Shown here in pieces: positions 1-8,355 of a stretch of 20,020 nucleotides of DNA. A program made the translations under genes and the position numbers. The notes under the pieces were generated by a model that was given only the letters and a program-made list of their open reading frames with translations, searched no databases and was not told the origin of the DNA. Position 1 is the stretch's first letter; each line of letters starts with the position of its first letter. The stretch is taken from positions 103,840-123,859 of the forward strand of contig FR891342.1 of assembly GCA_000435335.1 (NCBI GenBank), in the 5' to 3' direction. Origin of the DNA: Clostridium sp. CAG:964 (GTDB lineage Bacteria > Bacillota > Clostridia > Oscillospirales > Acutalibacteraceae).

Positions 1-1
1 A

Positions 2-379
2 CTCGACCCTATTGCAAGTATAATTATATGTCTTATGATTTTAAAGGCAGGGTTCGATATATTAAAAGAATCCTTAGACAAAATGGTTGATAAATCCTGT
101 GACGAAGAAACCTCTGCCAGAATGGCCACTCTGGTAAGAGAGCAGGAGGGTGTAATGGCACTGGATATGATTAAAACAAGGCTTTTCGGTGATAAAATAT
201 ATGTGGATATAGAAATATCCGCCGATGAAAATTTAACCTTGAAAGACAGCCATAAAATCGCAGAAAATGTTCATAAAAATATTGAAAATGAATTTCCAAT
301 GGTTAAGCACTGTATGGTGCATGTAAATCCATACTCAAAGCAAGCCCCTGTAAAAATTCAGAATAATACAAAAGTTTAA
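2..379 (+). CDS. Cation diffusion facilitator (CDF) transporter, C-terminal part, 5' end outside window
   Basis: The reading frame is open to the left edge, so this is the end of a longer gene; the ATG at 35 is internal. The visible part starts with LDPIASII, the conserved Asp-Pro at the start of the last transmembrane helix in CDF antiporters. The rest of that helix follows, then a soluble domain of about 95 residues with HKIAENVHKNIENEFP and a final HCMVHVNPY strand, which is the cytoplasmic ferredoxin-like dimerisation domain of the family. CDF proteins export divalent metals (Zn, Fe, Mn, Co) in exchange for protons. The metal-binding residues of TM2 and TM5 lie outside the window, so the metal cannot be named. 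The gene ends in an intrinsic terminator a few bases after the stop. Family assignment is firm, substrate unknown. Confidence 0.88.
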   Translation, partial: LDPIASIIICLMILKAGFDILKESLDKMVDKSCDEETSARMATLVREQEGVMALDMIKTRLFGDKIYVDIEISADENLTLKDSHKIAENVHKNIENEFPMVKHCMVHVNPYSKQAPVKIQNNTKV

Positions 380-385
380 AAGCGT

Positions 386-426
386 AAAAGCACCAAAGTC
401 CTCTTTATGAGGCCCTTGGTGCTTTT
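386..426. terminator. Bidirectional intrinsic terminator between CDF gene and dacF-type gene
   Basis: An 11-bp perfect stem (AAAAGCACCAA at 386-396 with TTGGTGCTTTT at 416-426) closes a loop that holds a smaller CCTC/GAGG pairing. The outer ends are A-rich on one side and T-rich on the other, so it can stop the plus-strand CDF gene and the convergent minus-strand carboxypeptidase gene. Confidence 0.88.
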
Positions 427-483
427 CTTTATAAAATATTTATTTTGTGGGCAGTTTTTATCGCCTGTTAAATTGGAAACTTT

Positions 484-1629
484 TTATAATGCCGCAAAGC
501 ATTGCAGCAGCATTGCAAATACAGATGAAAATGTCATTTTATCAACAATGTGCGACGCTACCACAGGGTATTCACGCAGCTTATCCTTACCTATATAAAA
601 GGTCAATGTTCCTACCTTGTCGCCCTTGTTTACAGGTGCCTCTACCTCATTTTTTACATTCAGCCTATAAGTAACCTCCTTCGACCTTCCCTTTTCAATA
701 ACAAAGCTTCCAGATATATTTGCCGCTGCCTTTAGGTTAGGCTGCATACCGTTTTTAACCGATATTTCGGGTATATCCTCCTTAAAGACAGGTGTATATA
801 TGCAGTAATTGGCAAAGCCGTAGTCAAGCAATGCGGCGGCGTCTGTAAAACGCTCCTTTCCGCCGGTACTGCCAAGCACAACAGCCACCAGTGTAAGGCC
901 GTCCCTTTGAGCCGTTGCGGAAATACAACTGCCTGCCTGTGAAGTTGTACCTGTTTTTAGTCCTGTTATACCCTTGTATGTTTTTAAAAGCTTATTTGTA
1001 TTTACAATTTGCGTTTTTCCCCCACGCAGATTATCCATCCAAATAGATGTAAATTCAAAAATCTCCTTATGCTTAATAAGCTCCCTAGACATTACCGCAA
1101 CATCATACGCAGAGGTTAAATGTCCCTCTTCGTCAAGGCCATTGCAGTTTTTAAATGTAGTTTCTTTCATTCCAAGGCTTTTAGCCTTTTCGTTCATTTT
1201 TTCAACAAAGGCGTCCTCACTTCCGGCAACCTCCTCTGCCAAGGCTACCGCCGCATCGTTTGCACTTGCAACAGCTGTAGCTTTTATGAGGTCATGCACG
1301 CTCATAACCTCCCCCTCCTCAAGCCATATATCAGAGCCGCCCATAGAGGCTGCGTGAGCACTTGCCGTAATGTTGTCTTTCATACTTATTTTGCCGTCCT
1401 CTATGGCCTCCATAACCAAAAGCATTGTCATTACCTTTGTTATAGAGGCGCAGGCTCTAACCTGGTGACAGTCCTTTTCAAAAAGCACCTTGCCCGTTTC
1501 TGCCTCCACCAAAATTGCCGAGGGTGCTGTAATTTCCTTAACAGAAACCGCACCGGCCTGCACAGCACAGGCGGACAGCATTAGCACCGCAAGAAATGCC
1601 GAAACTATTTTTTTGCCTATATTTCTCAT
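484..1629 (-). CDS. dacF: Serine-type D-Ala-D-Ala carboxypeptidase (PBP5/DacF family, peptidase S11)
   Basis: A 381-residue exported penicillin-binding protein that would remove the terminal D-Ala from peptidoglycan pentapeptides and so limit cross-linking. All three active-site motifs are present: SITK at 62-65 (nucleophile Ser62, Lys65), SAN at 122-124 and KTG at 225-227. The order and length fit the S11 family. Residues 1-27 form a signal peptide; after residue 283 comes the beta-rich PBP5 C-terminal domain, and the last 20 residues form the hydrophobic/amphipathic helix that anchors this family to the membrane. The end of the signal peptide contains LSAC (18-21), which also fits a lipobox. 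The ATG at 1629 is preceded by an AAAGG ribosome site. The gene is monocistronic and divergent from the ymdB-like gene. The symbol is by family resemblance; dacA/dacB-type naming is equally possible, and no spoIIA operon follows as it does in Bacillus. Confidence 0.92.
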   Translation of the reverse strand: MRNIGKKIVSAFLAVLMLSACAVQAGAVSVKEITAPSAILVEAETGKVLFEKDCHQVRACASITKVMTMLLVMEAIEDGKISMKDNITASAHAASMGGSDIWLEEGEVMSVHDLIKATAVASANDAAVALAEEVAGSEDAFVEKMNEKAKSLGMKETTFKNCNGLDEEGHLTSAYDVAVMSRELIKHKEIFEFTSIWMDNLRGGKTQIVNTNKLLKTYKGITGLKTGTTSQAGSCISATAQRDGLTLVAVVLGSTGGKERFTDAAALLDYGFANYCIYTPVFKEDIPEISVKNGMQPNLKAAANISGSFVIEKGRSKEVTYRLNVKNEVEAPVNKGDKVGTLTFYIGKDKLREYPVVASHIVDKMTFSSVFAMLLQCFAAL

Positions 1630-1774
1630 ATTTATCTGCCTTTCTGTTATAATTGCTATATTATTTTATGAATTATTTTTACAGGCTATACCTCTAACCG
1701 ATATTATAGATGTCAATTATTTACTGCTGTTTGCAAAAACCTATTATGTGTCTCTCTGTGGATATTAATTAAAA

Positions 1775-1803
1775 TTGAAAAAGCTAAGAATAACTGCTAT
1801 AAT
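1775..1803 (+). promoter_or_regulatory. SigA-type promoter for ymdB-like gene
   Basis: TTGAAA at 1775-1780 and TATAAT at 1798-1803 are separated by 17 bases, and TGC just upstream of the -10 gives an extended -10. It lies about 80 bases before the start codon at 1885. Confidence 0.8.
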
Positions 1804-1884
1804 TATAATATGTCTTAACTATAATGTGTATTTACCCCGCTGCAACAAAACAGCAGTACAAAGGGTAATGAAAGGTGTGTATAT

Positions 1885-2664
1885 ATGAACATTCTTGCTA
1901 TAGGAGATGTTGTAGGCAAAATAGGCTGTACATTTTTACGCAGCAAGCTGCCAAGCCTTAAAAAGCTAAAGGGTGTGGATTTGGTTATTGCAAACGGAGA
2001 AAACTCATCTGACGGCAACGGAATTACCCCAACATCGGCTGACTTTCTTTTCTCAAGCGGTGTAGATGTAATAACCACCGGCAACCACTCCTTTAGGCGA
2101 AAAGAGTCGTACTCCTTTTACGACGACTGTGAATACCTTGTTCGTCCTGCTAACTTTCCAAACGGCACTACACCCGGCAGAGGAATGACAATAGTTGATA
2201 TGGGCAGAATGCAGGTAGCGGTTATAAATATTATGGGTACTGCTTTTATGGAGCCGCTGGACTGTCCCTTTAAGACAGCCGACAGGCTTATTGAACAGGC
2301 AAAAAAAGAAAACGCCAAAATTATAATTGTAGATTTTCACGCCGAAGCAACAGGAGAAAAAAGAGCTCTGGGCTATTACCTGGACGGCCGAGTATCTGCC
2401 GTATTTGGCACGCACACGCATGTACAAACAGCCGATGCAGCCATATTGCCGCAGGGAACAGGCTACATTACAGACGCCGGAATGACAGGCCCCATTCACT
2501 CCGTACTGGGCGTTAAGCCTGAAATAATAATAAAAAAATTCACAGAAAAACTGCCGCAAAGGTTTGACCTTGCTGACGGCGACTGTAAGATGGACTGCGT
2601 ACTTTTTAATATAGACGATAAAACAGGCAAAACTTTAAATATTGAGGCAATAGAAATCCTCTAG
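1885..2664 (+). CDS. ymdB: YmdB-family metallophosphoesterase (2',3'-cyclic nucleotide phosphodiesterase)
   Basis: A cytoplasmic 259-residue protein, matching the usual length of the YmdB family (about 264). In Bacillus, YmdB hydrolyses 2',3'-cyclic nucleotides and affects biofilm and motility choices. The di-metal site residues can be read in order: Asp8 (GDVVG), Glu39-Asn40 (GEN), Asn67-His68 (GNH), His152 (DFHAE), and His177 and His179 (GTHTHVQ), with spacing as expected for the family. The ATG at 1885 follows GAAAGG with suitable spacing. The gene has its own consensus-like promoter and is followed by fakA, which has a separate promoter, so the two need not be co-transcribed. In many Firmicutes ymdB follows rny (RNase Y); no rny is present here. 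I see no damage to the gene. Confidence 0.93.
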   Translation: MNILAIGDVVGKIGCTFLRSKLPSLKKLKGVDLVIANGENSSDGNGITPTSADFLFSSGVDVITTGNHSFRRKESYSFYDDCEYLVRPANFPNGTTPGRGMTIVDMGRMQVAVINIMGTAFMEPLDCPFKTADRLIEQAKKENAKIIIVDFHAEATGEKRALGYYLDGRVSAVFGTHTHVQTADAAILPQGTGYITDAGMTGPIHSVLGVKPEIIIKKFTEKLPQRFDLADGDCKMDCVLFNIDDKTGKTLNIEAIEIL

Positions 2665-2667
2665 CTA

Positions 2668-2697
2668 TTGAAAATATGTACATATTTGTGTTATAAT
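2668..2697 (+). promoter_or_regulatory. SigA-type promoter for fakA-like gene
   Basis: TTGAAA at 2668-2673 and TATAAT at 2692-2697 are separated by 18 bases, with TG one base upstream of the -10 (extended -10). It begins just after the ymdB-like stop codon and 88 bases before the fakA start. Confidence 0.78.
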
Positions 2698-2755
2698 TAG
2701 CAATATCTTTAATACATAGTGTATCAACCTAATTTTTTTGAAAGGAAGTAATATT

Positions 2756-4438
2756 ATGAATGGTATTATTTTCAAAAATGCTGTAATTTCCGCAGCTAAC
2801 AGTATTACAAAAGAAAAACAATCTGTAGATGATTTGAATATATTTCCTGTTCCGGACGGCGACACAGGTACAAATATGTCTATGACTATTAACGCCGCCG
2901 CTTCTGCACTGGCTGACACAGAGGATAACCCGAATATCAGTGAAGTAAGCAAAGCTGTTGCCTCTGCTATGCTGCGTGGCGCAAGAGGAAACTCCGGCGT
3001 TATACTTTCGCTGCTGTTCAGAGGACTTTCAAAGGGCTTTGACGGCAAAGAGACTATAGACACAGCAGACCTTGCAAAAGCATTTGATATGGCGGTAGAG
3101 GCGGCGTATGAAGCTGTTGCAAAGCCAACAGAGGGTACAATTTTAACCGTAGCCCGTTTAAGCGCCGTAAGAGCCAACCAGTGTGTAGAAGAGGATTTGA
3201 CTGTTACTGAAGCGTGGGACGAAATTTGTAAGGCAGCTGAGGCGGCTTTGCAAACTACCCCGGATTTACTGCCTGTACTAAAGCGTGCCGGCGTTGTTGA
3301 TTCCGGCGGTAAGGGCTTGTGCATTATACTAAACGGTATGCTGTCGGTAATAAGAGACGGTGTAATTGTTGAGTTTGAAAAGAAACAGCCTGTACTTAGC
3401 CTTACAAGCGACAACGGCTACGCAAACGCCGTTGCGGAGTTTGACGATGACATAAGGTTTACCTACTGCACAGAATTTATAGTGGGCAAGGATAAGTCGG
3501 GCAAAAAAATAAAAGGACTGCGTAATGCACTTGAGAAAATAGGCGACTGCGTAGTAGTTGTTGAGGACGATGAAATAATAAAGGTTCATGTTCACACCGA
3601 CAAGCCGGGCGTTGCTTTACAGCACGGACTTGAATACGGTCAGCTGCTGACCGTAAAGGTAGAAAATATGAAGGAGCAGCACCGCCGTGCCGAGGAGGCT
3701 GCAGACGCTGCCAAGAGCAAAGAGGCTGAGGAAGAGCAAAACAAGCTTAATTCTGAATTTCAATTTGCCGAGCCTGCAGAAGAGGTTGGCTTTGTTGCCG
3801 TTGCCGCAGGCGAGGGCTTAAACAATCTGTTTATGGATCTTGGCTGCAGTAACATAGTAAACGGCGGACAAAGCATGAACCCAAGCACAGAGGATATTCA
3901 AAGGGCCGTAATGGCTACAGGAGCAAAAAATGTTTTTGTTCTGCCTAACAATAAGAATATTATTATGTCTGCACAACAGGTTATCCCTATAGTAGGCGAC
4001 AGAAATGTTATTATACTGCCTACAAAAACCATACCTCAGGGTATAAGTGCTATGCTTTCATACGACCCTGACCTGTCAGTTGAGGGAAATAAGGAGATTA
4101 TGACATCGGCTGCAGCTGATGTGGCAACCGGTCAGGTTACCTTTGCGGCTCGTGACGCTGAATTTGGCCCTACTAAAATTAAAGAAAACGATATTATCGC
4201 TTTGGAGAACGGCAAGCTGACCATTACCGAAAGAACTCCTGAAAAGGCAGTACAAAAGCTGATAAAAAATATGGTATCAAGAGAAACAACCTTTATTACC
4301 ATAATCTACGGCAAGGACACACCTGCACAGCAGGCCGAGGCTATACATGCTCAGCTAAAGGCTAAATTTCCAAATATTGATATTACCCTGATTAACGGCG
4401 GCCAGCCAATTTACTATTACATTGTATCTGTTGAATAA
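2756..4438 (+). CDS. fakA: Fatty acid kinase catalytic subunit FakA (DAK2/DegV-partner, YloV family)
   Basis: A 560-residue cytoplasmic kinase of the YloV family. With a DegV-family FakB protein, which presents the fatty acid, FakA makes acyl-phosphate so that exogenous or recycled fatty acids enter phospholipid synthesis. The N-terminal DhaL-type nucleotide-binding domain shows PVPDGDTGTNM (31-41, with the Mg-binding Asp residues) and RGARGNSGVIL (74-84). A middle domain carries the YCTEF and HVHTD motifs, and a C-terminal domain contains NGGQSMNPSTEDI and VLPNNKNI, typical of the FakB-binding end. The order and length match the full family. I chose the ATG at 2756 over an in-frame TTG at 2738 because the SD AAAGGAAG (2741-2748) lies between them with 7-base spacing. 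No degV/fakB gene is in the window, which is common since fakB genes are often elsewhere. Confidence 0.94.
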   Translation: MNGIIFKNAVISAANSITKEKQSVDDLNIFPVPDGDTGTNMSMTINAAASALADTEDNPNISEVSKAVASAMLRGARGNSGVILSLLFRGLSKGFDGKETIDTADLAKAFDMAVEAAYEAVAKPTEGTILTVARLSAVRANQCVEEDLTVTEAWDEICKAAEAALQTTPDLLPVLKRAGVVDSGGKGLCIILNGMLSVIRDGVIVEFEKKQPVLSLTSDNGYANAVAEFDDDIRFTYCTEFIVGKDKSGKKIKGLRNALEKIGDCVVVVEDDEIIKVHVHTDKPGVALQHGLEYGQLLTVKVENMKEQHRRAEEAADAAKSKEAEEEQNKLNSEFQFAEPAEEVGFVAVAAGEGLNNLFMDLGCSNIVNGGQSMNPSTEDIQRAVMATGAKNVFVLPNNKNIIMSAQQVIPIVGDRNVIILPTKTIPQGISAMLSYDPDLSVEGNKEIMTSAAADVATGQVTFAARDAEFGPTKIKENDIIALENGKLTITERTPEKAVQKLIKNMVSRETTFITIIYGKDTPAQQAEAIHAQLKAKFPNIDITLINGGQPIYYYIVSVE

Positions 4439-4462
4439 AACTTACACACCTTAATTTATTAG

Positions 4463-4511
4463 AAAAAGCACAAGCCACTGCAAAATGTTGTTGCGGTGGC
4501 TTGTGCTTTTT
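4463..4511. terminator. Strong bidirectional terminator between fakA and the DHHW gene
   Basis: A perfect 16-bp stem (4463-4478 with 4496-4511) extends further inward with one G-T wobble. It has five A on the left and five T on the right, so it works for plus-strand fakA and for the convergent minus-strand acyltransferase operon. Confidence 0.92.
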
Positions 4512-4563
4512 GCCTATCCCCTTTGTTTTTGCCGCAAAGGGTACTGCTCATAATTCAGCGTTA

Positions 4564-5715
4564 TTATTCCAAGAATGCAACATTGGTATCTGTTGCAAGG
4601 TTGTCAAGACCGTAAAGAATTAAAGCTTCGTTAAAGCCTTCATTTTTAATAAAGTCAGAAACATTATACTTGTAATATCTTAAATCAACCATTAATATTT
4701 CGCCGTAGTTGTCGGCCAAAAACGGAACCATACAGTGCGCATAAGAATCCTTAATAACCAACAGCTTTTTATCCTGAGGAGCATTGCTGTTTTTTATTCT
4801 GGTTAAGGCATGGTTGCCGTCCAAAAATACAGGATACTTGTCGTCCTCTGTTAGATGCTTTTTATAGAACATACTGCTACTTTTGGTAGTTGATGTATCC
4901 TCTGTAATTTCTACCGATACATCGCCTAAGCGCACGCTTTGCCACAGCTCGATGTTTTCGCTCGGGTTAAGCCACAAGGCACTTGTGGAATAGGTTGTAC
5001 CGTAAAACTTGTCATATATTTCTATATAATACTCACCCTGTGTGGTAGCCTGCAGGCCCTTTGCCATACAGTATTCGTTATATGCCAAGAAAGCTCCCTT
5101 AGAAGTCCAGTGGTGGTCTGTTTTATAATACAGCTGTGTGCCCTGTGCAGCCGCCTTTTTAAAGCTTTCCCTAAGGTCTACAAACTTCATACCGCCACGG
5201 GTATTATTAATAACCGCAAACAAGCTGTCGTCAAGATAATTCTTGTGAAGCAGCGGCAGTTTACTGTCCATTACATAGCCGGTGCTCGGCACAATCATAA
5301 GGGTAGCGTCAATATTATTTTCATTTACAAAGTCGGCAAAAACCTTAATGTTCCTTTCAATATTGTTTTCCTTTTCAACAGGATCGTTTATAAGATAGCC
5401 GTCGCTGCCGCTGTAAACGCCGTTTGAGCCGTTCCTTCCGGTGTAAAGGTTATAGTAAGCGTTAGTACCAACATAAAACTCTCTAAAAGGAATGTGGTCG
5501 GTAAGGTAGCCTTCTATGTCCTTTGTAAGCTGGCCGCTTGCAAGATTTTGCATTGACACCTGAGGAGCGTCTGCCAAATATCTTTTTTCATTTGAAGAAT
5601 ACTTTGCCTTTGGCAGCAGCAAAAACAGAACAGCCATACCGAATATAAAAACAATAAAAACTATGCTTATAATATATTGCGTAAAATGCTTATTTTCTTT
5701 TATGGTTTTCGGCAT
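4564..5715 (-). CDS. DHHW-family protein, AlgX/AlgJ-like partner of the MBOAT acyltransferase
   Basis: A 383-residue protein with one N-terminal membrane anchor (about residues 13-34) and a large extracytoplasmic SGNH-like domain. The family-defining motif is TDHHW (199-203); a second conserved segment KDSYAHC (322-328) supplies the Ser/His typical of AlgX/AlgJ/PatB-like enzymes, and YGTTYSTS near 238 is also characteristic. Proteins of this type take an acyl group delivered through the membrane by an MBOAT protein and transfer it to a surface polysaccharide or similar polymer. The gene lies 24 bases behind the MBOAT gene in the same operon and is preceded by a strong AAAGGGGGA ribosome site. 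The acceptor polymer cannot be told from the sequence. It is the last gene of the operon, facing the terminator at 4463-4511. Confidence 0.87.
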   Translation of the reverse strand: MPKTIKENKHFTQYIISIVFIVFIFGMAVLFLLLPKAKYSSNEKRYLADAPQVSMQNLASGQLTKDIEGYLTDHIPFREFYVGTNAYYNLYTGRNGSNGVYSGSDGYLINDPVEKENNIERNIKVFADFVNENNIDATLMIVPSTGYVMDSKLPLLHKNYLDDSLFAVINNTRGGMKFVDLRESFKKAAAQGTQLYYKTDHHWTSKGAFLAYNEYCMAKGLQATTQGEYYIEIYDKFYGTTYSTSALWLNPSENIELWQSVRLGDVSVEITEDTSTTKSSSMFYKKHLTEDDKYPVFLDGNHALTRIKNSNAPQDKKLLVIKDSYAHCMVPFLADNYGEILMVDLRYYKYNVSDFIKNEGFNEALILYGLDNLATDTNVAFLE

Positions 5716-5739
5716 TATAAATCCCCCTTTCTCAGAGAA

Positions 5740-7134
5740 TTAAAACCTGAAATACAGGAACGGATTGTACGAATTGCTTACAAGGGCTGCGGTACAAACA
5801 AGCAAGCCCAATGCAGTAACCGCCGTTTCAGGTATCCAGCACCAGTTGTAATTTTTGATTTTATCATAAAGCTTTGAGGCAAGAGGCGTAGAGGCAACCG
5901 CTGCGGCAATAAGCAGCGGCAGGAACTGCAGTACAGTAACCATAGCATCGTGGCTGAGCACACCGTTAGAAAAGTCAAACATACTTGCCAAAAATGCTCC
6001 AAGCTGGCCCATATCGTCAAAGTAGAACAGCACCCAACCGAATATTATAAGCACTATTGAATACAAGTGCTTTACCGCATTAGGCAGCTTTTCCAAAAAG
6101 CTTTTTAGGACAAACTTTTCAAGTAAAAGAATTACGCCAAAATAAAGTCCCCACAATATAAAGTTGTAGCTTGCACCGTGCCATAAGCCGGTTAAGCCCC
6201 ATACTATAAGAATATTTATAATGCTTCTGAAAACACCCTTACGGTTGCCGCCTAAAGGAATGTACACATAATCTCTAAACCATGTACTTAAAGAAATGTG
6301 CCATCTTCTCCAAAATTCTGTAATTGATTTTGAAATATACGGGTAATTAAAGTTCTTTAAAAATTCAAAGCCAAACATATTTCCTAAGCCGCACGCCATA
6401 TCGGAATAGCCGCTGAAGTCAAAATAAATTTGAAATGAATAGGCGATGATGCCAACCCAGTTGCCCAAGGCACCGTTAGCAGACATGTCCGGTCTAAGGG
6501 TGTCCCACAAAAGTCCCATAGAGTTTGCCAAAAGCACCTTTTTGCCCAAACCTATCATAAATCTTTTTACACCCAGTGTAAACTGCTCTATATTCTCGTG
6601 GCGGCTGTCCAGCTGGTCGGCTACATCTCTGTATCTTACAATAGGGCCGGCTATAAGCTGTGGAAACAGCGACACATATGTACCAAACGACACAATATTT
6701 TTCTGTGCCGGCGTGTCCCCTCTGTAAACATCTATAGTGTATGACATTGTTTGGAATGTATAGAATGAAATACCTATAGGCAGCGGTATAGTAAAGTCCG
6801 GAATATTTAAAAACGGCAAAACATTTAGTGTGTCGGTAAGCATACCGGCATATTTAAAGAATGCCAGCACACCCAAATTTATTATAATTGCCGTAACCAA
6901 AAGTATTTTGGCTGTTCGCTTGTTTTCTCTGAATTTTTCAATGAAATATCCGTACACATAGTTTAAAACCGTGGAGAAAATCATTAAAAGTATAAAAACA
7001 GGCTCGCCCCAGCCATAAAACACCAGATTTACCACAAGCAGCATTGCGTTTCTGAATTTGTGCGGCGTTATATAGTAAATAAGAAGCACCGCCGGTAAAT
7101 ACAAAAACATAAATATCAGGCTTGAAAAAACCAT
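5740..7134 (-). CDS. MBOAT-family O-acyltransferase (AlgI/DltB-like)
   Basis: A 464-residue polytopic membrane protein, likely to move an acyl (probably acetyl) group from a cytoplasmic donor to the outside for polymer O-acylation. The family signature ITEFWRRWHISLSTWFRDYVY (from 271) contains invariant His279, and the second catalytic His is His319 in GLWHGASYN. The PLPIGISFYTFQ segment (118-128) is also characteristic. About ten or more hydrophobic helices are visible. The frame stays open upstream with a GTG at 7203, but the ATG at 7134 has an excellent TTTGGAGGAG ribosome site and gives the usual MVFSSLIF start, so I take 7134. Downstream is its DHHW partner; upstream are two DUF4358 lipoproteins. 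Confidence 0.93.
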   Translation of the reverse strand: MVFSSLIFMFLYLPAVLLIYYITPHKFRNAMLLVVNLVFYGWGEPVFILLMIFSTVLNYVYGYFIEKFRENKRTAKILLVTAIIINLGVLAFFKYAGMLTDTLNVLPFLNIPDFTIPLPIGISFYTFQTMSYTIDVYRGDTPAQKNIVSFGTYVSLFPQLIAGPIVRYRDVADQLDSRHENIEQFTLGVKRFMIGLGKKVLLANSMGLLWDTLRPDMSANGALGNWVGIIAYSFQIYFDFSGYSDMACGLGNMFGFEFLKNFNYPYISKSITEFWRRWHISLSTWFRDYVYIPLGGNRKGVFRSIINILIVWGLTGLWHGASYNFILWGLYFGVILLLEKFVLKSFLEKLPNAVKHLYSIVLIIFGWVLFYFDDMGQLGAFLASMFDFSNGVLSHDAMVTVLQFLPLLIAAAVASTPLASKLYDKIKNYNWCWIPETAVTALGLLVCTAALVSNSYNPFLYFRF

Positions 7135-7220
7135 TAAACACTCCTCCAAAGGCAAAACAACAAGCGGGCTGAACACATAGTGCAAATACAGCCTATGTGA
7201 CACAGCCCTGTTATTGTTTG

Positions 7221-7718
7221 CTAAAAGTATGATTTATAAATTTCGTTCATTTTATCTGCGTCGGCAGAGATAAAAAGTCTGACAAAAATGCCGTCTTTAA
7301 CAACACTGCATTTTTTTACAACCTCATATTCATCAGGCAGGTATTCCTCACATTCCCTTAAAACAGCGTCGTAATGCTCTTGAAGTCTGTCACGAATTGT
7401 GTTTGCTTCACCCTCGTCCATCGCTTCAAAAATAACAACCTCGTCCTTAGAAATCGAGTCAGCCGCTACTATAGCACTGTAGTAGGCAACATATTTCTTT
7501 TCAATGCCGTATTCTGTAAACACCTGCTCCTCATTAAGCTGCTGCATTTGAGGCAGACTGCACTTTTTTTCTATTTCGCTGACAATTTTTTCAGGCTTTG
7601 AAACATATTGACTGCTTGAGTCTACATTCTTGCCGCTGCTTTTACAGCTGCAAAGGCCTACGGCAAGAAATACAGCCAATACAATTACAACAGCCCTGTA
7701 CATTAATTTCCCGTTCAT
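7221..7718 (-). CDS. DUF4358-type lipoprotein, copy 2
   Basis: A 165-residue exported protein. Residues 1-25 form a lipoprotein signal with LCSC (22-25), so Cys25 is the likely lipidated residue. The mature part has the DUF4358 pattern: a short helix (residues about 41-60), then a segment with DEVVIFEA, a helix with RDRLQEHY, and a final KKCSVVKDGIFVRLFISADADKM strand region. It is clearly related to the gene just upstream (shared DEVV-EA, KCSV and FISA/IVSA-type blocks), so the pair is a diverged tandem duplication. The function of DUF4358 is unknown; the family often sits beside MBOAT/DHHW genes, as here. The gap to the first copy is 9 bases. The ribosome site before the ATG at 7718 is weak (GGATAA), and an ATG five codons later has GGGAAA, so the start is uncertain by 5 residues. 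Confidence 0.82.
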   Translation of the reverse strand: MNGKLMYRAVVIVLAVFLAVGLCSCKSSGKNVDSSSQYVSKPEKIVSEIEKKCSLPQMQQLNEEQVFTEYGIEKKYVAYYSAIVAADSISKDEVVIFEAMDEGEANTIRDRLQEHYDAVLRECEEYLPDEYEVVKKCSVVKDGIFVRLFISADADKMNEIYKSYF

Positions 7719-7727
7719 ATATTTAAT

Positions 7728-8198
7728 TTATCCGTTTAACGCCGCAGTATAAATTGACTCCATATCGGAAGCATTTGCAGAAACTATCATACTTACAAAG
7801 CTGCCGTTTGTCTTAACTGAACATTTGTCAACTATCTGCAGGTCTTCTGCACTATAGCTTGCACCCTGCTGCTTTTTGGAATTGTAACGGTTTTGCAGAC
7901 AATCGGCAACTCTTTTGGCTGCGTCTGCGTTTACAGCCTCTACCAGCACAACCTCGTCAATAGCACTTTTGCTGTACTCAGCTGCAAAGCTCTTAACATC
8001 CTCTGCCTTAATGCCGTAATACTTGTTAAGGTCGTCTACGGTGTCAATGCTTTTCATTTCGTTAGGGTATTTATTATCAATTTCTGTTACTACAGCTGTA
8101 AGGTCAACATTTTCCGCTGTACCGCCTGAGCCGCCACAGCCTGCCATTGCTGTTGCCATAATCATAGCCGCCATAATAACTGCCGCAATTTTTTTCAT
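7728..8198 (-). CDS. DUF4358-type lipoprotein, copy 1
   Basis: A 156-residue exported lipoprotein, first gene of the acyltransferase operon. The signal peptide is followed by AMAGC (17-21), with Cys21 the likely lipid-carrying residue, then a Gly/Ser stretch. The C-terminal two thirds share the DUF4358 layout with its neighbour: DEVVLVEA, a helix with CLQNRY, then DKCSVKTNGSFVSMIVSANASDM. Start ATG 8198 has a strong TTGGAGG ribosome site and a near-consensus promoter upstream. The presence of two lipid-anchored members just before the MBOAT and DHHW genes suggests a structural or regulatory role at the outer face of the membrane. That role is inferred from position only, as no biochemical function is established for the family. 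Confidence 0.84.
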   Translation of the reverse strand: MKKIAAVIMAAMIMATAMAGCGGSGGTAENVDLTAVVTEIDNKYPNEMKSIDTVDDLNKYYGIKAEDVKSFAAEYSKSAIDEVVLVEAVNADAAKRVADCLQNRYNSKKQQGASYSAEDLQIVDKCSVKTNGSFVSMIVSANASDMESIYTAALNG

Positions 8199-8241
8199 TT
8201 AATTTACCTCCAATAATATATATAAATATTTACTCCACTTC

Positions 8242-8270
8242 ATTTTAATAAAAGTAGTCTAATATGTCAA
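8242..8270 (-). promoter_or_regulatory. SigA-type promoter for the DUF4358-MBOAT-DHHW operon
   Basis: Read on the minus strand, a perfect TTGACA (8270-8265) is followed after exactly 17 bases by TAAAAT (8247-8242), about 44 bases before the start codon at 8198. This is the closest match to a consensus SigA promoter in the window. Confidence 0.85.
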
Positions 8271-8355
8271 TGAATAAAGCAAAATTTAGACATAGCCCTA
8301 CACTAATTTTTAACTTGATTTTCTATGAATTTTTGTTCTATTTAACCATTAAATA

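Noticed and set aside
1120..1584. Open frame of 154 codons on the plus strand inside the carboxypeptidase gene
   Set aside because: It is a shadow of the S11 gene, whose catalytic motifs are intact on the other strand.
1688..1716. Possible minus-strand promoter for the carboxypeptidase gene: TTGACA at 1716-1711
   Set aside because: The -35 is perfect, but at 17-19 base spacing the -10 is only AGGTAT, GGTATA or GTATAG, so I did not call it.
2665..3414. Long open frame of 249 codons on the minus strand inside fakA
   Set aside because: It lies antisense to a clear FakA coding region; the protein is low-complexity Ser/Ala/Ile-rich with no family features, and no ribosome site was seen.
7135..7203. 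N-terminal extension of the MBOAT protein starting with GTG at 7203
   Set aside because: It has no ribosome site, while the ATG at 7134 has a near-perfect one and gives the normal family N-terminus.
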